Source of the DNA: Paraphaeosphaeria minitans
Lineage: Eukaryota > Ascomycota > Dothideomycetes > Pleosporales > Didymosphaeriaceae
DNA: 64,000 nt
Direction: 5' to 3'
NCBI GenBank assembly: GCA_015832175.1
Contig: WJXW01000014.1
Span: 496,001-560,000, forward strand
The translations under genes were made by a program, and so were the position numbers. The notes below the pieces were generated by a model. The model was not told the origin of the DNA, made no database searches, and saw only the letters and a program-made list of their open reading frames with translations. Positions 46,521 through 59,284 of this stretch are shown here, in pieces. Every line of letters starts with the position of its first letter. The stretch's first letter is position 1.

Positions 46521-49500
46521 CTACACCGCCCTCCTCAGCACCGCAACACCTGAGTTGTCGATCGAGATCGTAGAAATAATAGTGCTGCCGCGGAGAGGGA
46601 TCCAGCCAGGCGCCACGAGGGAAGCTATCGAAGAGCGCGGCGCATCGGGTATAGTCGTCACCGTTACCGTTACTGTCTCTGTCTTTCGGGAGACGTTGGT
46701 GGGGAGGGGTGTGTGAGAGTGGGAGATGTGTGCTGAGCTGAGGAGGGGGGTTGTCGGAGAGCTTGGTGGTTTGGCTATGGTTGTGGTTGTTACTGTTACT
46801 GTTTTTCGGGGGGAATTGGTGGGGAGGGGTGTGTGGGAGGTGAGGGAGGCTATTGAAGAGCTCGGCGAGTTCGGCGCATGGACTACGGTCGTAACTGTTA
46901 CTGTCTTCCGGGAGGAATTGGTGGGGAGGGCTGTAGATGAGATGCGTGCCGAGGTTAGGGAGGCGATCGAAGAGCTCGGTGAGGCTATGACCGTGACTGT
47001 TACTATTTTTCGGGAGGAATTGGTAGGGAAAGTCGTGTGTGAGATGCGTGCTGATGCCGAGGTGAGGGAGCCGATCAAAGAGCTTGGTTCGGCTATGACC
47101 GTGGCTGTTACCGTTATCGCCTTTCGAGAAGAATTGGTAGGGAGGGTCGTTTGTGAGATGCGCGCAGTAGCCGAAAACTGTTTGGAGTTCGACTTGCCAG
47201 CAGTAGCTGAAGACTGTTTGGAGGTCGACTTGGTGCCAGAAGCGGACGGGTATTTGGAGTTGGACGTGGTGCCAGAAGCGAAAGGGTAGTTGGAGTTGGA
47301 CGTGGTGCCAGAAGCGAAAGGATAGTTGGAGTTGGACTTGCTCGCAATTGTCGAAGGGTCGGTCTTGCTCGACCCGCCAGCAGTGGCCGAGGAGTTGGCT
47401 GGTGGCTGGTCGTCCTCATGATCGTACCAAGCCGCAGTGAGATTGTTCCGTTCTTTATTCAGGCCGTCCTCGATGTCCGCTTCGATGCCCCGTTGCTGCC
47501 TTCCGAAGTCCGTGTTGGTAGTATCCCAACAATGCTTCCAGATGTTGACGTGATACATCAGTCCAGTCAGACCCTTGACGCCTGTCTTGATCCAGCTGGT
47601 ATCGATCTGGACGCTGCCAGGGAGATCAAGTCCAGCGAAAACGCCCACTCTGAGGTCTACTTCAACACCAACAGCGGTCTTGAAGTCGCCGCCGTCATGA
47701 CATTTCTTGTCGACATCTGTGAGCTGGTAGTCAGTGGTGGTGGCGAGATTGAGGGACAGAAGAAAGGTACTTACTTTCTTTTGTGGAAACCCTGAGTTCG
47801 AATCCTGGTGTTTCCGCTCTAGCATAGATACCCATCTGAAGAGTTGGCTTGAATCCAGTAGGGAAAGGCGCACGTAGAGCGACGGCATCCGTATCTCCGC
47901 TTGTGAACCCAGCTGCATGGCCGTTCTTGTGCCCCAAAAGATCAACTCCATCTCCCAAATCAGTGTCACCACTTTTGCTTGCACCTGAGCGCTTGCCTGA
48001 GCGCTTCCTGTCGCCTGATCCTCCCCCTTCACCTCCATCTACTGTTCCACCGTCATTTGGTACCCCAGCTCCAAAACTCAACGACACAGCTGGTTCGATG
48101 GCAAGCGTACCATCAAACTCCAGGTGTTCTGCACGGAAATTGGGCCTGGTCCACTTGACCTCACCATCAAATTTCGACTGGAATTTCTTGCCGTTCTTGC
48201 GTCCATAACCAGCGATCGAGCCTTTTGGTATGTGGGCCTCAATTCCAGGTAAAGTGCTACACAAACCATCAGTAGGCTTGTATTAAAAGCGTGGCGACCT
48301 GGTAACATACACATTGAACCTCCCCTTCATTGTGATGGAGGACCAGACAGCTAGGCCCATTCCGACCTAGGCCCCAAAACCGTTGACCTGTTTTGATCAG
48401 CCTGTCGTTCTCGGGCAGATATGAGAGCAACTTACACCTCCAAGATTGGGGAACTTCGTTTTAATGTCCGGACCTGTCGGAATCCTGGGAACGTCCCACT
48501 GGAGAGCATCGTCATCTATCAGAGGACCCGCCGAGCATCCAAACGTGCCGTAGGGATACAAGAACACAATGCAGAACCCCAGGAATCCCACCGTTCCCGC
48601 AAGCTCCGCTTGAAGCCGGATGGCCAGATCCTCCATCGCCTCGACTTCGACGTAGAAGTCGGCCATGGAGTTCTCGCCGAACATGTTTGTCATTGAGGAG
48701 TCAAAGCCGTCCTCTCCGCCATCCTGCAACAAGTCTGTCGCACCCTTGATGTTGAAGCTGATCACAGCCCTGACCTCGAGATGCACCTTTGCGTACGAGT
48801 CCACCAGCGTGATGTTGGGCCATGGTTCGCCGTGGCCATGGGTTGTCGTTATTGGCTTCCGGTTCTCGTCGGAGCCGTATGTCATCTCCCGACCGGGGTG
48901 GGTAGTTTGGTTCAGGTTGCCTTCGAAATCGATCGGCATGGGTATGGTGAAGCTGAAGCCGATCTTTTCGAGCCCATCCAAGACCTTTCCCAGCCCATCC
49001 ATTGTGAGATTTTTGACTTCGTCGATTATCTTGTCCGCATCGAGGTCGTCCGGATCTATTGGATTTTTTCGATTTTTTCCGGTAACTCATCACCATCTTC
49101 GAGAGTTTCTTTAGTTTCACTCAAGGGGTCTTCGCGCTTTGACAGACGCTCGGATATCCCAGCGTTCAGTCGTTGCGTGAGATAGAAGCGCGAGTCAGGA
49201 TGTCGCTGCTTGAGAGACGCAAGAGATCCGGTTAAAATGGTGACCGAGTGGGCTGCTTCAGCTTCGTACGGTCCAAAGCTCAGATCGTCCGCGGCAATCT
49301 CCATTGACAAGTTTGCGTCGTCGAAAATCGTATCCAGAGACCTGCGTGGAAGGTGAGCACGAGGGGAAACGTATTCCGGGTACGGAAAAAACACATACCT
49401 ATACACCGACCGGATATTGCGGCCCTCGTGGCACGATTCATCCTCGAGCACGAACAAAAGGCCAGGATTGTGCCACTCCTCTTTCGCAGCTTGATACACA

Positions 49501-49991
49501 TCGTTATGTCTGAAGTCAAGGTTGAGGGCGGATCGCGAGTCACCCCTCTCAACGCAAATCTGACGACGACTGAGGAGAAGTCCATGAGACTGGAGTGGCT
49601 CGAGATTGATGTACGAAGTGTCGCCGTGCGTGTATTGAAAGCTTCGAATCTTACCGTCCGCTATACGTCAAGTCAGTGTCAAAACTGGCACTGGGCAACG
49701 GATAAACGTACGGAAATGCCAGTCAAGGGTGATATCCTTGCTCGGAGCTAAAAGTTGGAGATGGGCACTGCGCTTGCCAATGTGGTGATGCTCCGTTCGT
49801 ACAAGAGGGATCGCCCCTTGATCCATTCCGTCTAGGTGGCCATCGGGAGCCAAGTTCCCTTTGATACCCAAGCTGGTATCATGGTAAGCGAATTAGCCTG
49901 TTACGTCGACGTGGGCGTGTCCAAATAGCAAGGGCAACACAAGAGCAGTGATAAAGAAGAACCACAAATAGTCGTGGTAGGTTCCCGCCAT
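46521..49991 (-). CDS. Large secreted protein with Ser/Thr-rich C-terminal tandem repeats
   Basis: Eight exons give an exact 1026-residue frame from ATG 49991. Introns are 49873-49938, 49661-49711, 49342-49398, 49057-49091, 48367-48435, 48257-48310 and 47717-47774. The N-terminus MAGTYHDYLWFFFITALVLG is signal-like, and the first intron placement is the least certain. The folded part (to about 630) includes LGIKGNLAPDGHLD, GDTSYINLEPLQSHG, FSFTIPMPIDFEGN, FCIVFLYPYGTFGCS and DKKCHDGGDFKTAVGVEVDL. This looks like a beta-rich surface protein. The end holds NSNYPFASGTTS-type repeats. Those are followed by about 30-residue repeats built on LPTNSSRKTVTVT and SSSIASLTS. There is no hydrophobic GPI-type tail. 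The 35-nt intron is short. I do not recognise the family; cell-wall or extracellular location is inferred. Confidence 0.65.
46640..47330 (-). repeat. Coding minisatellite in the secreted protein
   Basis: Two families of coding repeats. One is a 13-14 residue unit (SNSNYPFASGTT), three or more copies near 47230-47330. The other is a roughly 30-residue unit containing PTNSSRKTVTVT, about six copies from 46650 to 47150. Frame is kept throughout. Confidence 0.8.
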
Positions 49992-50795
49992 GGCGGACTG
50001 GTGTCGATGTCTACTTTAAAAAGCAGGTTGGAGGGCGGCAACAAGGTTAAGAGGAGATTATGAATAGAAAGCTTTTGAACCAGATACATTTCGACCTTGC
50101 TTGATTTCTGTTGACCACGTTAAAACGTTTATTCCAAACCCCGCACACTCTGCGAAAGCAGGGAGCGCCCTTTATTTGCAACTTGTTCGACACATCTCAT
50201 CATATATGTAAGCGACCAGAGATACCGAGCCACTTGCGCATTGATAAATGCGATATGCCAGCTGGGGCGTATTCAATGGCAAAACACAGTGCGTAGGTAT
50301 GCACCCTGATGGCGCCGACCCCTTGGCCATCGGTCCCATCGTTTGCACTTGATCGGACTTTCGGTGCGGAGGTTGAGCGAACAGCTAGCCACATCAATAA
50401 AACTCAGCGAACATCAACAAAAAGTTGTTTGGGACTGTTTTGCCCCATGGTTCAGGGTCCAATGCAGAATGTATGTCACGACTCAGCAGCTAAGGCTTCC
50501 CATGCTTTATCTTCCTAGCGGTACATATTCGTTGCGTGCATCATACTTGTTCTATCTGGAATCATTTCATATATCTTCACAGCAATTATAAGGCAGCTTG
50601 TAAATTTTATTTTAACATTGAACGTGTCATGCTCCAAGAAATGATGAGGCTTAGCTCCTCACTAACATGACGGGCTGCCTTATTGTTCTCGAGTGATAGC
50701 AGAGACGTAGTCCATCTAGCCGCTCCCAGGACTACGGTCCCTCGCCTATCAACATGTCGACCCCGCCTCCCGCCAACCCTCCAACCCTCCACCCA
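49992..50795. other. No gene seen
   Basis: Promoter of the secreted repeat protein plus unassigned sequence. Short frames only. Confidence 0.45.
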
Positions 50796-51800
50796 TCACA
50801 CATCCACCCTCTCCAGGGTCACCTTCAACGCCGCAATCTCCACCTCCCTCGCCCCCTCGCCCCCAACCACAAACACCCAATCATCCACCCCATAAAGCCC
50901 CCACGTCGGCCTATCAATCCCAAGCCACGACGGACACGCCGAGAACGCGCCGACATCGTCGTCCCCGGATTGCTTATTCCGACGGCCCTCCAGCTGACCC
51001 TCCTGCCATACATCTCGTTGTAAGCGTCATCGTCGTGGCCATACTGCTCGCCCGCATTAGAAAGATACAGCCTGGACTCATCCGGATCCCCAAACACAGA
51101 GAACATATCCGTGCCATTGCTATCCCAAGATCCGAGCGTGAGCCTAGGCTTGCCCTTCTCGCTGGATACATGCCCGCATATTCCTTGTCCGCCTCTAAAG
51201 GCGCGGCTTCTTCCACAGCGGGGGGCAGTAGGTCTGTGATGACGCCTGCAAGCGTGAAGGGATATTCCCCCTTCCCGTGGCAAGGAGAATCGTGAAACCA
51301 ACACCGAGGTCTGGGATGAGCGCGATGAGTGATGTGTACACGCCTATGTTTCCGCCCTTGGCAAAGATGTCGACTACGCGGTTTTCTGTTTCGTGCGGAA
51401 CGGAGCGGTAGATCTTCCAGGGACGGCCGATGGAGCCGACGGGACTGGATGTGAACGCTGTGGGCTTGAGCCAGGCGCGGGTGGTATTGGGGAGAGGAGT
51501 GTGGAGGAGAGGATTGAGCAGCCGCGGACGGAGAGGTCGGAGGCTGAGGCGAAGATGCCGCCATCGGCTGTGGCTTCTGAAATGTCGATGTCCCAGCCTG
51601 AGAAGATGGCGTTGTGGAGGACGATACCTTGGCTGAGGTTCTTTGGTGTTGAGGCGAATGTGTGGTGGAGGGACAAGGGTTCGAGGAGGTGCTCTTCGAG
51701 GGCCGCAGCGAAGGTTTCGTTAGTGATGTCCTCGATGATGTAGCAGCTGAGCACGAAGGCTGAGTTGCTGTAGCCGGGCGTCGAGCGAGGTAGGGTATTA
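50796..51800 (-). pseudogene. Relic of a beta-lactamase-family serine hydrolase
   Basis: Reading leftward from about 51800, the frames show PGYSNSAFVLSCYIIEDITN, containing the family's Tyr-x-Asn motif. Next come PLSLHHTFASTPKNLSQG and SEATADGGIFASASDLS. The reading then shifts to RAWLKPTAFTSSPVGSIG, to GNIGVYTSLIALIPDLGVGF, and again to ITDLLPPAVEEAAPLEADKE and KPRLTLGSWDSNGTDMF. At least three frame changes lack splice signals, and the N-terminal part with the catalytic Ser-x-x-Lys is missing upstream. The gene once encoded an esterase/transpeptidase-like hydrolase and is now truncated and frameshifted. Confidence 0.75.
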
Positions 51801-52195
51801 AGGTATCGACGTCTTCAAATAGGCATGCAGGCCGCCACGCTCCACCACTCTACCTGGATTGCCCTTTGCGGCTCAGCCGTCGTTCTTCTCCCTCGTTCTT
51901 CCAACATGGTGTTTCAATACCAAGAGTGATAGGCCAACCTCGCGCCCTGGCAATCCTCGGCTTACTTCTGCACAATGGTCGCACGACACAAAAAAAAAGA
52001 ATGTTAAACCGGGCGAGCTCGGAGAGCATCGATTGGTACAGGATGGCGTACTCGTATACATTGAACTTTGTTCGATTGTCGTGTCATTAATCATGAAGCT
52101 GTGCTAAACACCTTGACAAACCCGCCGTGCGTGCAGAACTGCATCTCATTGCCACAGCCAGACCAACTTACCGCCGTAACTCCCGAAGGTCCGCA
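51801..52195. other. No gene seen
   Basis: Between the hydrolase relic and the 3' end of the Zw10/Dsl1 gene. No recognisable feature beyond an A-run near 51989. Confidence 0.45.
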
Positions 52196-54846
52196 TCAGT
52201 GGCCAGCCACCCTCCTGATATCAGCAATAGCCTTCCTCCTGTACTCGCTCTCCGCGAACAGCGCCCGGATCAGATCCAGCACCTCGTCCACCTCCATCTC
52301 GAGCCTCAACTCGCCATCCGTCCACATGTACTTTATATCCGCGAGACTGCTGTCCAGAATTTCGCTCAGGTACTGGAACTTGAACCAATTCGGCGTATAC
52401 ACGCTAGTCATGTCGCGCTGCTGGCCGTCGGCGTCCTCGGTTATGAACAGCGCAGACAGCGAGGACAGAGAGACGCAGTACCCGCGCAGCTTCTTGGACT
52501 CGTCCTCCGCGATGTCGGGCATGTCCTCGATGTCGCCGATAAATTTCGCCAGCGCGGCGGACACGAGCGAGCCGAGAGATTGGAGCAGCGCGGAGTGTGA
52601 CAGCACGGGCTTCCAGGCGTTCTTCACGTCCGATATGCGGTCGATGGTCATGGCGATCGCGTTATCGCACTCGGCTGCGAACGGCATCTTCGTGCAGCTC
52701 GCAAAGCCTTGCGCGGCATCGAGGTGGTCGCGAATGATTGTCCGCTGTGACTCCATTTCTCGGCCGTACGCACGTTTGCCGAAGCCTTGGACGGCCTTGA
52801 TGTCCTGCTCGAGCCGCGGCTTGAGTCTGATGGAGGGCTTGAGATGCTTTGGTAGGTCTGTTGATGGGTCTTGCTCTGCGCGCTCCGCCATGAAAGCGTG
52901 GAGCCGGTCTGAGAACCGGGTGCAGTCGTTGTAGATCAACATGTTGGCGGCGATGTCCCTGGAGTAGTGGGTGGCGGCCGTGGCCCGGTACATAGCTAGC
53001 AGGAGACTTGGAATGTCGTAGAGACCACCGCTGGCGGGCGCGATGGCAGTGCCTACCAAGTCGGGGGCGTTGAGGGTGCCGACGTCTGTAACGGCTTGGA
53101 GAATTAGGTCGATGATAGAATCGGGAATAGCCGTTACGGTGTACGTCTCCCTCAGTGTCATCTCACGTTCTTTCGAAGGCTTCGGCGATTTGGCGGTCAG
53201 CTCATTGGGTTTGGGCTCTGAGGATCGCGCAGTCGGTTCCGATGAGACGTGCTTTTGCTCTTCGTCGTCGCCCCAGTCTGCGCCCCAATCTTCAGCATCT
53301 TCTTCGCCTTGCGCTTCGGCCTTGGGCACTTCATGTTCCTTCAGGGGCTCTTGTGACTCGTCCTCGTCTATGCCCCACGCGCTTATATCCTCCTCCTCCA
53401 CCGGCTCGGCCTGGATCTTTTCGGCCTTGCTCGCTGGCTCTTCTGCTGGTGCATCTTCGTCTCCCCAATCGGCGCCCCAGTCTTCGTCGTGCTCTTCGCG
53501 CCTGCCGAGCATAGCATCTCCCTTTGACAAGACCTGAGTCTCGACCCGTTCGACCGTCTTCTTATCTTGCACCCGTCTCGGGAAAATGCGCTGGACCTGG
53601 GCTATCGCGGCTTCTTTCTGTCGCGCAAGCCATGTTTCGGCGGACTTGTCAACCCATTCGGTCAAGCGTTCCTGCCCGCTCCAGCCAAGCTCATTGAAGG
53701 ACTCAACAAGCCCAAGCACGAGCGAAAGTATCTCTTGGAAGTCGGGGATGCCTTTTATAGATACCGGGATGGCAGGCAGTAGCCAGTTTGAGATGAGTCG
53801 GTTGGCGATAACTGGCACCAGCTTCTCGGAGAGCGGAACGGCGACATCGGGCGGCATGCGGGTGCTGAGGTACTCGGCAATCGATTGGATATCTTCCAGT
53901 GCGGCTTGGACGCTCATATCGCTTAGCTGTCCTGCAGCTTGGATGTCGCTGCCGTAGATCGTCAATGCGGACACGACTTGGTCCAGGCCCATGGCCAACC
54001 GTGGCTGCACGATAACGCTGTCAAAGTCCCGGCTGAGTCGCGCAATGAAGTTGTCGAGCAGTCCCAGTCTCGTCAATGCTTCGACCAGTGTGCTTATATT
54101 CATGCCGCTCTCGCCATCCTCGCGCTCAATCTCGTCTTTGAGTGTGATTTTCCGTTCCGCGGGATTGACCAAGAGCAGACTGTGCCATGTCTCCGTAACA
54201 TTTTCCACGATTGCGGACCTCAGCTGGCCCGATCTTGTCTTTAGAAGACCGACCACTCGCGTATTCTCGAACGGCCCAAGCCTCTTGAAAGCGCCGTCCG
54301 CATCCTCAAGCCGCTCGAGCGCATGCAGAATGTGGCTGCGGACTGCAGCATCCTGAGCCGACTCCAGCAGAGTTGAGATGTCTTGGAGCTGCTCCACGAC
54401 CTGCACCAGGCTCTCGTTGTATGCGATCTCGGAATGCAGGAAGCTGACCTTGGTGGCGGCGTCCTGGACCCTGGCTGTCTTCTCTTTGCCGGACTCTGCC
54501 TGCTGCACAATCTCCTTCGCAGTCTCTTGGGAGCGCTTGATGTCGGCTTGGAGCTTGCGGGCTTGGGTCATCCATCCGTCCACGTCGGAGGCGGCTTCGC
54601 GGGACATTTGGCGGATTTGGTCCTGTTGATATCGTCAGTCTCCGTGGCAATAACGCGCATGACGTTGCGAAAGGAAGCCCGTGCCTTTGTGTCGTCCCTC
54701 GCCTTCTCTAGGGTCTCTCGCAGCTTCGGAAGAGCTGCAGATGCCACGGGCGCAGAGGATACGCTCTCGGACTGCGGGAAGGTGCCATGCTGGACGGAGT
54801 GGAGGAGGGCGTCCCCAAGCTCCTGGTCAGAGACTGTCGAAGACAT
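52196..54846 (-). CDS. Zw10/Dsl1-family membrane-tethering protein
   Basis: Two exons (intron 54623-54663) give an exact 869-residue frame from ATG 54846. The join reads SFRN-DQIRQMSREAAS. The N-terminal half is helical coiled coil (VQDAATKVSFLHSEIAYNES, LVQVVEQLQDISTLLESAQD). The C-terminal half carries the helical-bundle domain (HYSRDIAANMLIYNDCTRFS, FGKRAYGREMESQRTI, YTPNWFKFQYLSEILDSSLA). Between them is a long acidic loop with tryptophan motifs: DEDWGADWGDE, ISAWGIDEDES and AEDWGADWGDD. In yeast Dsl1 such Trp-acidic motifs bind coatomer, so a role in Golgi-to-ER vesicle tethering is likely. Animal Zw10 also works at kinetochores, but that is not implied here. It shares a divergent promoter with the M16 gene. 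Confidence 0.8.
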
Positions 54847-55718
54847 GGGAGCTATCGGCGTTGGAGCATGTCGTTTACAGGAGATGGACTAGATCTCGCC
54901 CAACGGAGGCGTAGACGTGTTCTGTAGCTACGCAGTGTTGATTCGTGGCGCGTACCAGTACAATATACCGGTACGAGTACCCTGCAAATTAAGTGGGCCG
55001 TGCGAGAGACCTGGCTAGGTACCAAACCCAACCCCCACCACCCCGCCATCGTCGAGAGCAGAGCAGAGCAGTTCGTCGGGAGAAATCAATACGACGCTCC
55101 TCTCCAAGTCTGCAGTTCCTCATTCACTTTCTTCCCTTCTCCCTTGCCAATCATATCCGCCCAGCACACAGCCTCCGTCTGCGCAGTGCGCTGTTACCGA
55201 TACGGTACCTACGGGTTTGGCACCTCCGGGAACGTACACTTATAGTCGGCACGTTCATACCCACAACCGGGGCTGCATCTTGGGAGGCCTTTTTCTGAAT
55301 TTAGGCAACGTTACTAAACTGGTAGGTAAGCATCTGCCCTGCATTGCACATTCTCCCATTCCTGTCCTCGCAGACATTCAGCTCATCGCGCGGCATCATT
55401 GCCTTTGTGTCAGCTGACTCGGTTCCTTCTCTTGACCTTCTGATGCGCGCCTTCCCCAACGCTCTCTGCGTTGTTGTGTCGGCCGTGCAGTTGTCAAGGT
55501 CTTTTGCCGCACATCTACACGATGAACCTCGCCCTTTGTTCCGGGAACTGACAGAGAACAATGCTAGCACTAGACCGGCATCGTACAAAGAAGCTTGCGC
55601 GCCCGGAACGGTAAACGCAGATCAGACAGACGCGCTTTCCTGCACTGAAAAGGAGTGCTCCTTCTACGACTCCGACACAGACACAGACACAGACCAACAG
55701 CCTTTTCTCTTCGGCAAG
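54847..55718. other. Divergent promoter region, Zw10/Dsl1 and M16 protease
   Basis: About 870 bp. The protease frame is open upstream to about 55344 with ATG codons, so a longer N-terminus cannot be excluded. A short CAGACA repeat lies at 55675-55694. Confidence 0.5.
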
Positions 55719-58700
55719 ATGGCGTCTGTTGCGCGGGAGACCAAGTTCAACAAGGTTCAGCAGTTCAAGGCCGACTACACAGAGGCCGAGTTCACCCAGT
55801 ATGAGTCGCAGCGCACCGGCATGAATGTCGTGGTGGTGGACAGGAAAGGACCAAAGATATACGGCTACTTTGCACTGGCAACCGAGATCCATGATGACTC
55901 TGGAGCACGTGCGTACTGACAGATCTAACCCATGCCTTCACTAACATCCGCAGCACACACACTGGAACATCTCTGCTTCATGGGCTCGCGGAAGTATCCT
56001 TTCAAGGGTGTTCTGGACAAGCTCTCGACTCGGGCTTATTCCGACACCAACGCCTGGACGGATGTCGATGAGACTGTCTACACCTTGACCACAGCTGGAT
56101 GGGAAGGTTTCGCACAGATCCTGCCCATCTATCTCGATCATCTCGTCGTTCCTACCCTCACAGACGAGGGGTGCTACACCGAAGTCCACCACATCGATGG
56201 CACTGGACATGATGCCGGGTAAGCGCCCTGATAGACCCTCGACTACCCACGCTGACAGCCGAAAGTGTTGTGTACTCCGAAATGCAAGGTCGCCAAAATT
56301 TACAGGGAGATCTGATGGACCTGGAGATGCGTCGAATCCTGTACCCCGAGAAGTATGGCTTTCGTTATGAGACCGGAGGTCGGGTAGAGAACCTGCGCGT
56401 CCTCACCGCGGAACGAATTCGCCAGTTCCATCGCGACATGTACCAACCCAAGAACCTTCGCTTGGTTCTCATCGGTGAGGTCGATCACGCAGACCTTCTC
56501 TCAATCCTGGACAAGTTTGAGGATGAGATTGCAGACAGCGTGCCCTCCTACACTGCTCCCTTCAAACGACCCTGGTCTGATTCAAAACTCGAGCCGGGAC
56601 TCTCCAAGACGACTGTTGAAACTGTTGAGTTTCCCGAAGAGGATGAGTCCACCGGCGAGATTCAGATTGCTCTTATTGGACCCGACTCTACGGATGAGAA
56701 GCTTGAGACAGCCCTCAATACCGTGCTCATGTACCTCGCTGGCTCTTCAGTCTCAGTGCTGGTCAACACACTTGCAGAGAAGGAGCATCTCACCAGCATG
56801 GTCTACTTCTACGTCCGAAGCTTTGCGCAGTCGGTGATTCACTTCACGTTGACCAGTGTCGCTACTGAGAAGCTCGAAGAGGTTGAGAAGCGCTTCTGGG
56901 AGGTTCTGCGGGAACATGTGGCTCAGCCGATCGATCTGGCCTACCTCAAGGATTGCTTGCACCGGTTCAAGCGCCAGGTGAGATTTACCTCGGAGATCGG
57001 CAATGACGAATTCAAAGATCCCATCATCAAAGACCATTCTTACGGTCCGCGTGATGGTTCTAAACTTCGGGAGGCTATGGAGTCGCTCTCCGTATTTGAC
57101 GAGCTCGAAGAATGGAGCGAGGAAGAGTGGCGCTCATTCATCAAGAAGTGGATCGTGGAACCCCATCACGTTTCTTTACTTGGAAAGCCTTCTGTCGCAC
57201 TTGCAGACAAGATCAAGTCCGATGAAGTCGAGCGTGTCAAGGCACAACAAGAAAAGCTCGGCGAGGCAGGCCTGAAAGAGAAGACGGAAAAGCTGGAGAA
57301 GGCGAAAGCGGAGAACGACAAGCCAATCCCACTCGAAATGATGGAGAGCTTGAAGGTCCCCAGCACGAGCTCTATCCACTTCTTCGAGACAACGACGGCG
57401 CGATCTGGGCTTGCAAAGAAGCTCGGCATCATCGACAACAAAATCCAGAAGATAATCGACAAAGACGAGAATGGACTCCCACTATTTGTCCATTATGAAT
57501 CAATTCCAACATCCTTCGTCCACTTTGGGCTTGTGCTGGGTACAGCCGGCGTGCCCACTGAGCTCAAGCCGTTACTCGGCGTCTATCTTAACAACTTCTT
57601 TGGCACGCCGATCACGCGCGACGGAAAGCGCATCGAATTCGAGCAAGTCATCACTGACCTTGAGAAAGACACGATCGAGTACAGTCTTGATCGCGGCAAC
57701 GACATCGGAAATGGCGAGATGCTCTATATCCACTTCGTGTCAGAGGCAGACAAGTTCAAGGACGTTGTGCAATGGCTCGCAGATCTGCTCGTCAACTCAA
57801 TCTTCGACACCGAGCGCTTGATTGCGGCGGTAAAGAAGATGCTCGCAGACGTGCCAGACGAGAAGCGCGACGGCCACAGCATGATGTTTTCCGTCGACCG
57901 CATGATCCACTACAAGGAGGCCTCTTCCACGCGCGCCACAAACACCCTCGTCAAAGCGCTCTACCTCAAGCGTACCCTGAAGCAGCTCAAGTCAGACCCC
58001 CAGCAAGTAATCGACAAGCTCGAGTCCCTGCGCAAGCAACTCCTCACTTTCTCCAACCTCCGCGTCCTCGCAATCGCCAACTTCGAAACCCTCCCCAACC
58101 CCGTATCTACCTTCAAAATCCTCACCGACGCCATCAGACCCGGGCCGGAACCCACCGTCAACCCCATCGACGACCGCGCATCCCTGCTTTCGGACATTGG
58201 AAAGAACCCTGGCGGCACCCACTACGTCGTCCCCATGCCCATCGACTCGTCCTTCGCCATGCTGACGTCCAAGGGCCCCGACTCGTACACCAGCCCCGAC
58301 CTGCCCGCGCTGATCGTTGCTCTGGCTTACCTGGATGCCGTTGAAGGCCCCATGTGGCAGGACATCCGCGGCACGGGTCTCGCGTACGGCGCAAACTTCA
58401 TGCGCGACATCCAGGCCGGCCTGCTCAAGTTCCGCATCTACAAGTCTCCCAACTCATATGCTGCGTACGAGAAGGCGCGCACGGTGGTCAAGGAGTACGG
58501 TGACGGCACACGCAAGCTCGACAAGCTCGCTCTCGAAGGCGCCATCAGCAGCATCGTGCGGGAGTTCGTCGACGACAAAGCCACCATTGTCGATGCGGCA
58601 CGCGGTAGCTTCATCGACCTGGTGGTCAAGCGCGTGGGCAAGGAGTGGTCGGAGTGGGTGCTCGGGCAGGTCCGCGAGGTCAAGGAGGAAGACGTGCGCA

Positions 58701-58998
58701 AGACGTTCACCGATGTCATTGCCAACGTGTTTGATCCTGCGAAGACGGATCTGGTCATCACGTGTGGGGGGAACATGGTCGATGTAAGCTTTGCCCCGTC
58801 TCGATGGTCGTTTCGACGGATGCTGACGAGATGCAGGATCTCAAGAAAAACTTTGAGAAGGACGGGTTCAGGATCAATGTCAAGCAGCTGGTGGACTTCC
58901 AGGAGGATTACGGCCTGCAGGGGGATGAGGACGAGGAGGAAGATGAGGAGGATAGCGAGGGGAGTGAGGGCAGCGAGGAGGCGTCTGAAGAGGAGTAA
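55719..58998 (+). CDS. M16-family zinc metalloprotease, Sdd3 (YOL098C)-like
   Basis: Four exons (introns 55909-55953, 56219-56265, 58784-58836) give an exact 1044 residues from ATG 55719, close in length to yeast Sdd3. The inverted zinc motif HxxEH is HTLEH, formed across the first intron (GA-PHTLEHLCFMGSRKYPF). The distal glutamate is probably within the block TDVDETVYTLTTAGWEGF / CYTEVHHIDGTG. Later M16 repeats are seen at FHRDMYQPKNLRLVLIGEV and in the C-terminal inactive half (YTSPDLPALIVALAYLDAVE, GPMWQDIRGTGLAYGANFM). The tail is strongly acidic (DEDEEEDEEDSEGSEGSEE). No mitochondrial presequence is clear, so a cytosolic location is likely. Substrates are peptides, not inferable further. 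Confidence 0.9.
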
Positions 58999-59243
58999 CG
59001 TTCAGCAGCGTATGCATTGTAAGAGGACGAAGGCAATATGCGAATAGAAGCATGGGATCGAATGTAGGCTGTGCCATGGAGTGAAGTGATTTGCGTTACC
59101 TCGGGACGCACCCGGCGGATTCTTGACAGTGATGCAGTAAACGCGTGGCAAAATGCAGAATAGATTACAACGCATATCAATCAGTGTGCTAACCTCAATA
59201 CTTCGAACAAGAAGGTAACCAGCACCGCACGTCTTTCCGCACA

Positions 59244-59284
59244 CTCATAGCTCATAACTCATAGCTCATAGCTCATAGCTCATC
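59244..59284. repeat. CTCATAG heptamer repeat spanning the lipase stop
   Basis: About six copies of CTCATAG with one CTCATAA variant. On the minus strand the lipase stop TGA lies within it. Confidence 0.85.

Noticed and set aside
47800..47830. tRNA-like T-arm (GTTCGAATCCTGG)
   Set aside because: It lies inside an in-frame coding exon of the secreted protein, and no acceptor stem or anticodon arm can be placed around it.
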